Source of the DNA: Rhynchonema sp. JSB1_4
Taxonomy: Eukaryota; Nematoda; Chromadorea; Monhysterida; Xyalidae
Assembly: GCA_030248065.1 (NCBI GenBank)
Contig: JASAMV010001920.1
Location: forward strand, 1-64,000
Direction: 5' to 3'
DNA: 64,000 nt
A program made the position numbers and the translations under genes. The first letter of the stretch is position 1. Each line of letters begins with the position of its first letter. Below the pieces are notes generated by a model. That model saw only the letters and a program-made list of their open reading frames with translations, made no database searches and was not told the DNA's origin. Positions 26,986 through 38,180 of the stretch are shown piece by piece.

Positions 26986-29300
26986 TTGATATGGGCGGGG
27001 GGTGCAAAATGGGTTGGACCATATCTTGCGACTTCGTGTTCTTTCTGTGATTTTGCGACCAGTGCAAAAGTTTCTTGCACAGAAACAACGAAATCGTAAG
27101 ATATGTTCCAACCCATTTTGCACCTCTCGACCGATCCCGACCCGATCATGATGCCAGCAAAGTGCATACACTTGCCATTGCTTATTTGTAAGCACCTTCA
27201 AATGCACTTCGTGATGTTGCTGAGAGCAGCGATGTTACATTGTCGATGGGCACTTTACGTTGTTGTTGTTGCTTGGTGTTGCGCGCTGCGATACCTGGCT
27301 TTGATTTAAATACTAGCCGATTCAAATGCTGGCCTTGTATTCAAACTTTTGTTTTGCTCACAAACTTCGAATATGCGATTAGGCTTGTCGACATTCGAGC
27401 TTCCAGCAATGTATGTGGGGGATGGTTACTCCGACAAACGGGAGTTGTCTCGCGATCGTTTGTTGCCGAGCACTTCGAGGGTATCGTGAAAAAAGTGACC
27501 AAGTACCAAAAAAGTTTTCGAGAAAAACGGGTTATTTGAAATTCAATTGCTCTACTTTCAAATTTAGCCCTTTTCGGTGGCTGATTCTTGGCAAAATGAC
27601 GTAACAGAAAGCTCTCTATAGCTTGAGATGAAAAACTTCACTTGAAACATCAGTTTGCCCAGGCGATGTTTTGACGTTCACCCATGATGATCAGAATTTC
27701 GCAGCATAATTTTGCAAAAAATAAAATGCACCAAACGTTTGCAAAACCGATTGTTTGGCCAGCACCTTTGCACGAATGAAACAGCCGTTCATTTGACAAT
27801 CAATGGGAGAATACGAGTCAACGTATTGACATGGCAGAAACAATACATTTTGATGCAGGATTCACAAAAAAACTTTTGAAAAATAAAGAGATGAGTCCCA
27901 GGGCGGTGTCGAGCATGCGTCTGTCAGTGAGCAGGCGAACATGCAACACAAATGCGAAGCAGCCACGCAAATGTGTTCAATGCTCGAAGGGCGGACTTAG
28001 GTTGAACACGGAAACCGGAACACGGAAATATTCCCGTGTTCCGTGTTCCTGAATATTTTGGAGAATCACGGAACACGGAAATATTTCCGTGCCGGACCGC
28101 CGAAACTGGTTTGTATTATTCTTTCCGTGTTCCGGTTTCCTGTCTTCAACCTAAGTTCGCCCAAGTCGTTCAAAACCAACCGACACTGCGTGCTCATATG
28201 CACTCATTCACTCTGATCAACGGCTGTTCAAATGTTCGATGTGTGATGAGGCATAAACAATCTGCTGGTCTTGGACAGCATAGGTCCATGTCCATGCCAG
28301 CGGATTTGCTCGCAAAGTTGACATATGTATGTACAGTGGTGCTTATTTGGACAGTTTCCGAATAAGCCCCCAGGGGGCTTATTTTGTACAAATGTGTTCA
28401 TGATGTTTTTCAACTCATTTCTGGGCCTATTTGGAAGCTTTCCGCAGAACCCGCAGGGGCTTATTTAGGATATTATTTTTTTTGTTTCAAAAACGCAAAA
28501 CAGTCGCATGTCCCAACAAACCCCAGGGGTGCGACCAATACCCTATCGTTTCCTGGGTTCCGCAACATAAACGAAGCATGCACTCGGACATCAAAGTGCG
28601 TGTAGATGCACCTAATGTCATGTGTCACAAACGCGATGATGAGAGTCACGCTAGGTAGGCCATTTGTTGGAAATTGCATGAATTTTCCATGAATATTCAT
28701 CAATATTCCGTCTCCGTTGCCGACTTTACGTCTGTTCTCTTCATAGTTTGGTTGCCTGAATCTCGCCGGTTGTTTTCTTTGTCGTTTGTTCGTTCTGGTT
28801 CACATTTTCGTTTATTAATACTCATGTTCTAGTTTCTCGGTCTTGTTCTTTTTTGCGAAATCAAGCATAGTGGACTATTTTGCTATCGCACGCGTCGTTA
28901 TTGCTTTTGGTTTCATTTCTAAGGTGCTGGGTTTTCCGTCGACAGCCACGGAGAATAGTGCCCATGGGGCTGATTCTGAAGATTTTCGGAATAGAGCCCC
29001 ATGGGGCCCTTCATCAAATATTTCGTCACGTCTGCTCGTCAAATTTCCGCTCATTTGGCCACGTGTTAATTGCTTCGACGACTCTCACTTTACCTAAGCC
29101 TACACAACACACGCATTCACCCCATCACCAAACTGCATATTCTCTTTCACTCAGAGGCCGCTCAATACGACGCGCATCAGAGTTGTCGAATCGAACGTTA
29201 AATCAGTCACGTCAACGCCTCCATCGAAACATTTTGCACGAACTACGCTGATGCAGCAATCCGCTACCAAACACTCACCTCACCGCCAACCCCCCCTCAT
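26986..29300. repeat. Segmental duplication copy II (inverted), left palindrome arm
   Basis: Reverse complement of copy III from about 32345 back to about 29870. It includes the GTGCAAAATGGGTTGG repeat, the AATAAGCCCC repeat, an FB-2 foldback (27984-28163), an ATTCCGTCTCCGTTGCC segment and a CCATGGGGC palindrome (about 28960-29010). No complete gene. Near 29140-29300 it carries a degraded plus-strand copy of gene E exon 6. Confidence 0.88.
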
Positions 29301-29869
29301 CTCAACAATCGCAGCAAGACGATTTGAAGCCCCCACCTGCCTCACTCTCAGCAAGCTACACCACTCAGAAAGATGTTACATTGTAGACGTCTCAAATCTA
29401 AGCCTAAGCCTAATCCCCGAGTCTGCAGTTTCAACTGACTGAAACAGCGCGCCCGCCCTTCTCCCGCACACGCCATTTCCACACTCCAAAAGTTCACACG
29501 CAAACTTTTTGAAGACCAATACTCTGACGAGTAAAATAGTCGTTGTCAAGTGCTGTTTTGCTGGAAAAAAAATTGAAAATCATAAAAGATTGTTTTATCA
29601 GAAGTTCCGCGAGTCGCCAGAACAACGATCACATTTCACCAGAAGTCCATTAGAGAGCCAAACCACCAAGGATCATGTATCCTTTCCCACAACTATGTAT
29701 TTACAGCCAGGTTTGTTTTTCACTTGGCGCACACATGCACACAATATGTACGTACACATAATACACAAAGCTTGTGGGCTGAGTCTGAGCCGCATACAAA
29801 TTCTTTTCGAAGTTCATTCTTATTTTATCCTTCGATTGCACTCAACCTCAAAATTGTACGCACACCCCC
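29301..29869 (+). pseudogene. Palindrome loop with gene E terminal fragments
   Basis: Contains a TTAGGCTTAGGC site (29402, minus) and, at about 29455-29720 on the plus strand, sequence matching 16690-16400 (the last exon of gene E and its 3' flank; shared motif YQKFRESPEQRSHF). The last exon's stop region is altered, so one long frame of 144 codons opens (29509-29943), probably by chance. Together with the exon 6 copy at 29140 this is a broken plus-strand fragment of gene E. Confidence 0.55.
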
Positions 29870-30130
29870 CCACCTGCACAGTCCAGACGCACGTGGCGCG
29901 CCGCTTCAATCCACGTCGTGGCGTGCGTTGCTGCGATTGTTGATGCAGCGCCGCACCGAGTTGCCACGCGATCAGGTGATGTTTCGTAGCGGATTGCACA
30001 TCATCAGCCGTAGTTGCCATCAAATGTTTCGAATCAACCAGCATTGACATCAACTGGTAAACCATCTCGATTCGACCAACTCTGATGCGGCGGTCGGTAT
30101 TGAGCCGATACCTCTGAGCTGGAATGAAAG
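29870..30130 (-). pseudogene. Duplicated gene E exon 6
   Basis: Minus-strand copy of 17284-17049: RRIRVGRIEMVYQLMSML, HHLIAWQLGAALH, RRGLKRRATCVWTVQ. The frame is open throughout and the acceptor (ttccag) is kept. Here the donor is an ordinary GT (CAG followed by gtgggg), whereas the source uses GC. No other exon in frame is adjacent, so this is an isolated exon at the inner edge of the right palindrome arm. Confidence 0.7.
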
Positions 30131-32739
30131 AATATGCTTGTGCAGTTGGTGATGGGGTGGATGCGTGTGTTGCTGTGGGCTTATCCGTCAAATAAAGTCG
30201 TCGAACAAGCAATAACACATGAGCCCCAAATGAGCGCGAAAATAATACATGTGATTTGACGAGCAGACGTGACGAAATGATTTGATTGCCAAATGGAGCC
30301 CCATGGGGCTCTATTCCGAAAATCTTCAGAATTGAGCCCCATGGGGCACTATTCTCCGTGGCTGTCGACGGAAAACTCCAGCACCTTAGAAATGAAACCA
30401 AAAGCAATAACGACGCGTGCGATAGCAAAATAGTCCACTATGTCTTGGATTTCGCAAAGACAAGATCCGGAGAAACCCTAAAAAATGAACATGAGTATTA
30501 ATAAACGAAAATGTGAACCAGAACGAACAAACGACAAAGAAAACATACCGGCGAGATTCAGGCAACCAAACTAATGAAGAGAACAGACGTAAAGTCGGCA
30601 ACGGATGACGGAATATTGATGAATATTCATGGAAATTCATGGAAATTCCAACAAATGGCCTTAACCTAGCGTGACTCTTCATCATCGCGTTTGTGACACA
30701 TGACATTAGGTGCATCTACACACGCACTTTGATGTCCGAGTGCATGCTTCGTTTACGTTGCCGGAACCCAGGAAACGATAGGGTATTGGTCGCACCCCTG
30801 GGTCTTGTTGGGACATGCGACTGTTTTGCGTTTTTGAAACAAAAAAAATAATATCCTAAATAAGCCCCTGCGGACTCTGCGGAAAGCTTCCAAATAGGCC
30901 CAGAAATGAGTTGAAAAACATCATGAACACATTTGTACAAAATAAGCCCCCTGGGGGCTTATTCGGAAACTGTCCAAATAAGCACCACTGTACATACATA
31001 TGTCAACTTTGCGAGCAAATCCGCTGGCATGGACTTGGCATGGACCAATGCTGTCCAAGACCAGCAGATTGTTTGAATGCCTCATCACACATCGAACATT
31101 TGAACAGCCGTTGATGAGAGTGAATGAATGCATATGAGCACGCAGTGTCGGTTGGTTTTGAACGACTTCGGGCGAACTTAGGTTGAACACGGAAACCGGA
31201 ACACGGAAATAATTTACATACAAACCAGTTTCGTGGATTTCCGTGCACGGAAATATTTCCGTGTTCCGTGATTCTCCAAAATATTCACGGAACACGGAAC
31301 ACGGAAATATTTCCGTGTTCCGGTTTCCGTGTTCAACCTAAGTCCGCCCTTCGAGCATTGAACACATTTGCGTGGCTGCTTCGCATTTGTGTTGCATGTT
31401 GGTCTGCTCACTGACAGACGCATGCTCGACACCGCCCTGGGACTCATCTCTTTATTTTTCAAAAGTTTTTTTTTTTGAATCCTGCATCAAAATGTATTGT
31501 TTCTGCCATGTCAATACGTTGACTCGTATTCTCTCATTGATTGTCAAATGAACGGCTGTTTCATTCGTGCAAAGGTGCTGGCCAAACAATCGGTTTTGCA
31601 AACGTTTGGTGCATTTTATTTTTTGCAAAATTATGCTGCGAAATTCTGATCATCATGGGTGAACGTCAAAACATCGCCTGGGCAAACTGATGTTTCAAGT
31701 GAAGTTTTTCATCTCAAGCTATAGAGAGCTTTCTGTTACGTCATTTTGCCAAGAATCAGCCACCGAAAAGGGCTAAATTTGAAAGTAGAGCAATTGAATT
31801 TCAAATAACCCGTTTTTCTCGAAAACTTTTTTGGTACTTGGTCACTTTTTTCACGATACCCTCGAAGTGCTCGGCAACAAACGATCGCGAGACAACTCCC
31901 GTTTGTCGGAGTAACCATCCCCCACATACATATGCTGGAAGCTCGAATGTCGACAACCTAATCGCATATTCGAAGTTTGTGAGCAAAACAAAAGTTTGAA
32001 TACAAGGCCAGCATTTGAATCGGCTAGTATTTAAATCAAAGCCAGGTATTCGCAGCGCGCAACACCAACAACAACAACAACGTAAAGTGCCCATCCGACA
32101 ATGTAACATCGCTGCTTCTCAGCAACATCACGAAGTGCATTTGAAGGTGCTTACAAATAAGCAATGGCAAGTGTATGCACTTTGCTGGCATCATGATCGG
32201 GTCGGGATCGGTCGAGAGGTGCAAAATGGGTTGGAACATATCTTACGATTTCGTTGTTTCTGTGCAAGAAACTTTTGCACTGGTCGCAAAATCACAGAAA
32301 GAACACGAAGTCGCAAGATATGGTCCAACCCATTTTGCACCCCCGCCCATATCCGACCCGACCACGCCATGGCAAAGTGAAGCGAAGTGCATACAGGCCA
32401 ACGCTTATGATGGAGTACATGCCAACGTTTCCAAAAAAACCACGGGGTTCTGTTCGGGGGGAACGGGGTAGGCACGACTAAAAGAGTGTCTTAAGTGCCA
32501 TAAAATCTGCCACCGCCTCTGCTGAATAACACACCGGTTAATGAGCGTTTGAAATCCACCGACCGCCTCCAAAGCCCAATATCGACGCGCCGCAAAGTGC
32601 ATTTGAGATACACGAAAGTTGTATTTTTACATCTGAGCCAAGCATATTATAGCCAAGTTTAGTTGAGCTGCAGCGACAAAGATTTCGAATCACTTGCGAA
32701 TAAAATTCACTTGTGCACAAGCCGAAATCCATTGAAATA

Positions 32740-35700
32740 ATGGGCGGCCGATTTGGTTCATTCGTTGTGCTCGCCGTGAGTGAGGTTTCACTGTCCCAAG
32801 AAATCTATACTGCTAAAACAGGAAGACGTATGTCTGTGTGTGGCCCCCTCCCTCGGAAGGGCGGACGGGTCAATTTTGACGGGCGGCGCTGTGGGCAGGC
32901 CGTAGGCACGGGTCCCGACTAGTATGTATAAAAATTAGTAAAATCTTACCATTGTCTTGACAGATGCTGGTTGTTGGGGCACAGTTTGTGGCCGCTCCAA
33001 GCAACCCCGTTTGGAAAGACTGTCACGGCACGCAATACCTTGCCGCCAGCAGCAGCGAGGCGTGTCCGCCCGAATCTCAAACCAAGGGAAAAGGTGACAG
33101 CTAAATAGTTATTTTATTTTAATTAATTTATTCAACTAAAAGGTCGACTATTTAATGTTGCGAAAATGTAAAATTGTTCGTTAAATGTTGAATTGCTTAG
33201 TTCGTTGCATGTTTTATAGAAGTCGTCTGCCCGAATGACGACAAAATATGGAACGCCAATCAATACGCTGGCACCTTCAAACCGCAAAGCGAGAAGGTCG
33301 AAATGTATTGCTCCGGTGCGTGACATTTGAAACGAATCCGTTCTCTTTTGCATCAATCAGACAGCTGTTTTTAACGATTCTTTTTTTTTGTTTCGCGTTC
33401 CACAAAGCGAATGTCAACTTACACTTGTGTGCTACAATGACTATATGAGAATCCATCCCCATATTTTTCCTACATCAGCAAGGAGGATTTCTGGCGATTT
33501 TCTCAAATTGAATCAGGTTTTGACAAGGAGTTATTTTCTCTTTCTTTTCCCGCTTTATTTATTGGGAGTGATCAACGTGTGTGTGTGTGCTGTAATCGAT
33601 TTCACACATAAAGCATGTAACACGTGGCTACAGTAACCCGAGCCCGAACCATTTCGGTTGCGTAGAATTCAGGGTGAAACTTCTTGCACACGTGTGTTTC
33701 TCATTCTTCTCACTGATAAGCATAAAAAGTTCTTGTCAAAACCTGGTCCATTTGAAAAGAAATGCCAAATATCCGCCTTTTCAATGCAGCAAAATTAGGG
33801 GATGGATTCTCATATAGTCATTGTGCGACCAATAACAATAGACAGATACGAGCAATTCCAGATCACAGCACGCTCGACAACGATAAAAGTTCCGGGCAAC
33901 TGATGGCCGAAGGAACATGGAGTAAGCGCGAGAAGGAGCTGAATTTCTTTATTTAATGACACAAAGTTGCAGTAACTTTGTTTCAAGTGGATCTTCTCGC
34001 TCTTCCAGTTTCTGTAAAGTTTTGCGGCGGAGGAGTGGACAAGTACGTTATGTACAGTTTCTGGGCGTTCCTGCTGCAACTACCAAATGGTCACGTGAGC
34101 CTCGAATACAACAGGTGATTTTATGAACCTCGTATCAATTCAGTTAACACAACACAATGTCGTTGAAATATACATAACATGTATTCCGAACTTTTTGCGT
34201 TACGCACCTCCTCTCCGAGCACAGCCTGGGATTCCATTCGGACAATTATATTCCACCTTCGGAAATTTTTCCATTAGAATGCAAAGCTTAGGACTTGTGC
34301 CTTGAGGGCAGCCAACCTGCCATAGGTGGTAAACGTGAGTGGCGGGTGTGCTTTGAGGGCACGGGGTGCATTTCTATTTTCTATTTTCTAAAATTACCGA
34401 TAAAAACTGAACAACGCAATAAACATTGTGTAATCTGGGCTTGACCATGCCACACAGATGTCGAATCAAAAAGTGGGACAGATATTGCTCGAAACTACAC
34501 TGGGGCTATCAATTTCACGTGCAGCCACCCCACCCGGACCTGACAAAATGGTGGTATCCGTTCATGATTGACGCCGACAATGAGACGATTCGTTCCGGCA
34601 GAATCAGCGCAGGCAAGTAGTGCTTATGGTAAAGTTAACTTAACTTACGGTCTTTTTCGTGAGCTAGTGCCACTGGTACTCTTCCAATGCCGTGACCCCG
34701 GCACTATACCTATACCTACATACCGGAAAGAGTGTCCTTCCCTGCAGCAAGCTGCTTCCCCTTTACGTACCATTTTCAGGGATGGGGAAGGGTGGGTGCA
34801 CATACAGTGAAGTATGTAGGACAGCTCGGTTTGGGACTTGATCCCTGAGCTAACCAGGCCAAACCCTGCTGGGTTACAGACAACCCACGATGCTTCTTTT
34901 CGAACCGATTTGTGATCAAACATCGTGGCCGCCAACTCTTACACGGCAGAAGTACAGTATATGTTCGAAATTAGTTAGGGCGCGCCCATGTAGGCCAGGG
35001 CCAGGGCCGGGGCCGGGGCCGGGGCCATGAAAAATAATCTATGTCCGAGGCCCTGGCCCCGGCCCTGGCCTACATGGGCGCACCGACAGGGCCGGGGCCG
35101 GGGCCGGGGCCCGGGCCGGGGCCAGGGCCGGGGCCGGTGCGAAACATTTTTCTGGATAGGCGACGTTTCAACTGCAGGGTTGTCAATAAATCCAACATTG
35201 GTTTCGTATATGCAGCTGTGCGTGTGTTTTCGCGTTGGGTGCGCTACTGCCTGATTTATCAAGGGCATGGCTATCTTGTGTTTTTTCTTTAGATTATACA
35301 AATTTGTAAATTGCAAATTCGGGCTGCAGTTTGAAATATGGTTGACAAAACACTGAATTTCTACCTGCAATTATACACATACAGTTTGCTTTTGACCGTG
35401 CACATACACGAGGTGCGCGTTTCGCTGATTGGTTGAGTTATAGGTTACTCGAATTTCGCGCAGACATGTCGTTTACTGTGGTTGCTCAAAAAATTTATGT
35501 CATCTGGTGACTTTTCATCAGCCAGTATTTTTAAGAATAAAGCGCTTTATATTAATTTGCTTGAACAAATACATATGCATAACCTAAATAAAACCCCAAA
35601 ATGACCGTGCCCTTGATACATTAGGCAACAGCACACCCAACACGAACACACACGCACAGCTGCATATGTATACGAAACCGATGTTGGATTATTGACAACC

Positions 35701-37455
35701 CTGTAGTTCTAACGTCGCCTATCCAGAAAAATGTTTCGCACCGGCCCCGGCCCCGGCCCTGTCGGTGCGCCCATGTAGGCCAGGGCCGGGGCCAGGGCCT
35801 CGGACATAGATTATTTTTCATGGCCCCGGCCCCGGCCCCGGCCCTGGCCCTGGCCCTGGCCTACATGGGCGCGCCCTTAACCCAACATGGATCAGGCAGG
35901 CAGATTGGTGCCGAACAAATCTAGGTCAAGGCATTGGCTACAAGTTGCTCGGGGCAGGCTACTCCCCTTTCCTGAACGTACAGTCAAACATCCCGATTTA
36001 AAAATTGACAACGTTGTCCATTGTAGTCAATGGCGTCATGAAGAAGAGACAGTGGGCACGATTTGCGCCAGGAAAAGTACAATTGAATGTGTTGAACAAG
36101 GATTACGGTGTTGGTAGCTTTCCGTCTGTGTAAATGCTTCTCAAGGGTTTGGTCGAGGCATGACCAGGGTTGGATTAGAAAATTTTTTTATTATCGAACT
36201 ATTTTTTTTTAAAAAAACTTTTTAAAATTTTTTTTAAAAATCACTTTTTTTTATTCCGGACCCCCAAAAAAATTGGTTTCTAGAAAAATGAAATTTCTGA
36301 AATCATGTTACTTAGGTATGTTTTGAGGGGCACTAAAGAGAACTTCTCCACTGACTTGCATGTTTATATCGATCACCTGCGATCTAGCCCATTTGGTCAT
36401 AATTTGAGAACCCGCCCGGAGGTAACTCTGTGGGCATATATGACGAAGGGAAGACCAACCTTCTGTTTGTGAATTTGGGGATAAATTTGAAGAGAGATAA
36501 AGAGTTACACCACACTCATGTTGTGTGACAAAAGCAACAAATGACAAATCCACACAACTGCAAATAGGCGAGCAAAGTGGAGTCATTCGATAGCTTACGT
36601 CGATGGCTCAATAACTGCACAGTATACGGTATGGGGTGTCCTATATTATACGTGCAGCGATTGTTGGGATGTCTGGGAACTGTATGAGTCCATTACAACG
36701 CCATTTTAAACTGAAATATAAGCGCCGCAGGCGATTTTTTGAGAATGATGAGCAATAAAACGCATGAAAACATACATTTTTACCTTAAAAAAGTGAGAAA
36801 ATAACGAAAAAAAGGGGAAAAATAATAAAAAAAAGTGGACTTACTTTTTAAAACTTTAAAATAAAAAAAGTGGCCAACTTTTTTTAAAAAAAAAATTTTT
36901 TTTTCAAAAAAATTTTTACTTTTTTTTTAATCCAACCCTGGGCATGACTCCCCTTTTTCAGAGACTTGAAACAGATTTTTTTGGTCACGGGAATCTGGCT
37001 CCAACCAACGAACAATGTACGTATACATATGAGTTCTATAATACGTATATGTAGTTTCACTAAATGTTTGGCTATGTATGCCTGTTGCCAAAAACGATTA
37101 AGAGATCCAAATTTGAGTTCTCATGGTGTGATATGAGCCCAGGATATGGGAATTTTCGAAGCGGTGTAACAGACGGATATATTCTTTGATATAAGCTCGG
37201 TCGAAAGTTCAGCGTGAAAGAGCTCGGCGTAAACTTGAGACATTGACAGCATGCAATGTTTCTTTTATTTTCTACCGACCTTCACACACCCGGCTCTTGT
37301 TTACTGCACCGTTTGGAGAATTCCCACCCCGGGAATATAAAATTTTGTTGCTGACGGTTGTTGTTCTGCAGCGCGATTGGACGGAGATGAAAATGTGGGA
37401 GGAATACACCTTAGACGACCTCGTGGCGAAGTCCGGCGGATGCTATCTCAAGTGA
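32740..37455 (+). CDS. Gene B: secreted eight-cysteine protein, 8 exons, 249 aa
   Basis: Exons: 32740-32775, 32964-33093, 33220-33315, 33862-33921, 34009-34114, 34458-34612, 36027-36109, 37372-37455. Total 750 nt ending in TGA. Exon lengths 3-6 (96, 60, 106, 155) equal those of gene A. Signal peptide: residues 1-23, split by intron 1. Cysteines at about 32, 46, 59, 86, 113, 144, 153 and 246, so probably four disulfides. Landmarks: VCPNDDKIWN, KFCGGG, SFWAFLLQLPNGHV, RCRIKKWD, PFMIDADNETIRS, RFAPGKVQL, DLVAKSGGCYLK. Intron 6 uses a GC donor (GCAAGT) and holds a 0.9-kb foldback element; intron 7 holds a hAT-like element. Alternation of hydrophobic residues suggests a beta-sandwich, but I recognise no family. 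Probably exported; role unknown. Confidence 0.85.
32804..32922 (+). mobile_element. Mini-Helitron in intron 1 of gene B
   Basis: Same element, same site as 26098-26216, so the insertion predates the duplication of this segment. Confidence 0.75.
33430..33836. mobile_element. MITE with ATTGGTCGCACAATGACTA ends, in gene B intron 3
   Basis: Ends are inverted copies of ACAATGACTATATGAGAATC. The left end is slightly truncated. Related repeats: 46450-46861, 48675-48970, 57182-57446 and about 4634-4900. The 3' part of copy I cuts through this element, so the duplication breakpoint lies in it. Confidence 0.65.
34976..35880. mobile_element. GC-rich foldback element, GGGCCGGGGCC arms
   Basis: About 905 bp with inverted repeats of about 270-300 bp starting AGGGCGCGCCCATGTAGGCC. 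Each arm is a GGCCGGGGCC/GGCCAGGGCC repeat, then a unique part (GTGCGAAACATTTTTCTGG). The centre (about 35280-35610) is AT-richer. A TTA flank on both sides suits a 3-bp target duplication. It sits in intron 6 of gene B, close to the GC donor. Confidence 0.85.
36165..36940. mobile_element. hAT-like element in gene B intron 7
   Basis: Ends CAGGGTTGGATTA and TAATCCAACCCTG with exact 8-bp duplication GGCATGAC (36157-36164, 36941-36948). The ends are A/T palindromes; the middle (36260-36800) is unique and partly repeated in a diverged relative at about 43616-43975. No transposase. Confidence 0.85.
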
Positions 37456-37516
37456 TAATGAATCTTGAAGTCCACATACTGTACTTCGTGTTGTGGTTGC
37501 ACACGTACTGAAGTTA

Positions 37517-37826
37517 GGCTGCGATTAGATAAACGCGCGGAATGGCAAATTTCTGCATTCCGCATTCCGCATTTATCTGCTTACCTTTGCGGAATTTTTG
37601 AATTTCTGCAAGTAAATTTAAGCTTTTGGTCAAACATCTCAGTTGCTGTTTGCGTTAACACGCAACATTTGAGGTCAGCAAGCTGGAAGTTGTCATCGTC
37701 ACCCAAGCACGCACCATTCCGCAAAGGTGAGCAGATAAACGCGGAATGCGGAATGCAGAAATTTGCCATTCCGCATTTATCTGCTCACCAATTTCCGCAT
37801 TCCGCATTTATCTAATCACAGCCTTG
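37517..37826. mobile_element. Foldback element with GCGGAATGC arms
   Basis: Inverted ends AGGCTGTGATTAGATAAA; arms of GCGGAATGCGGAAT motif. The centre, read on minus, carries the core GATGACAACTTCCAGCTTGC found in other foldback families. Confidence 0.8.
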
Positions 37827-38180
37827 GAGTGAATTTGGGCATTTTACACAACACGCGTGTGTGCTGATATGTTGTACCTAGCTGGGTGATCTAGTATTTG
37901 AAAGGCAACCAGCGTGCGCACTTTCTATTTCACGCACCAACGTACATACATGGTACGTTTTTGTTTTGTGTATCGGTTCACCGTTTTGTGGTGTTTATCA
38001 GAGACGAAACGAGTGAAAAACATAATGTGTGGTTGTGCACGACTGTCACTTGAGCTGTTCCCCTCAGGGTAACTTCCGCAGTGCCTGAGAACAAAGTTCT
38101 GTCATGATCACTGTGACGGAACGATTTTTTGAAGCGCCAACTTTCACAAAGCTGTACATAAATTGCAAGATTCACTCACT

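Larger units (their letters stand above)
29870..33608. repeat. Segmental duplication copy III (direct), right palindrome arm
   Basis: Carries the empty TA site of the Tc1/mariner insertion of copy I, an FB-2 foldback (31165-31352), the GTGCAAAATGGGTTGG palindrome (32218-32342), and continues into gene B. The part 29870-32345 pairs with copy II. Confidence 0.88.

Noticed and set aside
29509..29943. 144-aa plus-strand ORF in the palindrome loop
   Set aside because: It reads through degraded gene E sequence and a repeat; shared residues reflect DNA identity with 16.4-16.6 kb, where the same stretch is probably 3' flank.
22695..33608. CRISPR-like or centromeric satellite array
   Set aside because: Three long copies in alternating orientation are a segmental duplication, with no short regular spacers.
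34976..35880. CpG-island promoter
   Set aside because: The GC-rich blocks are the arms of a foldback element within an intron.
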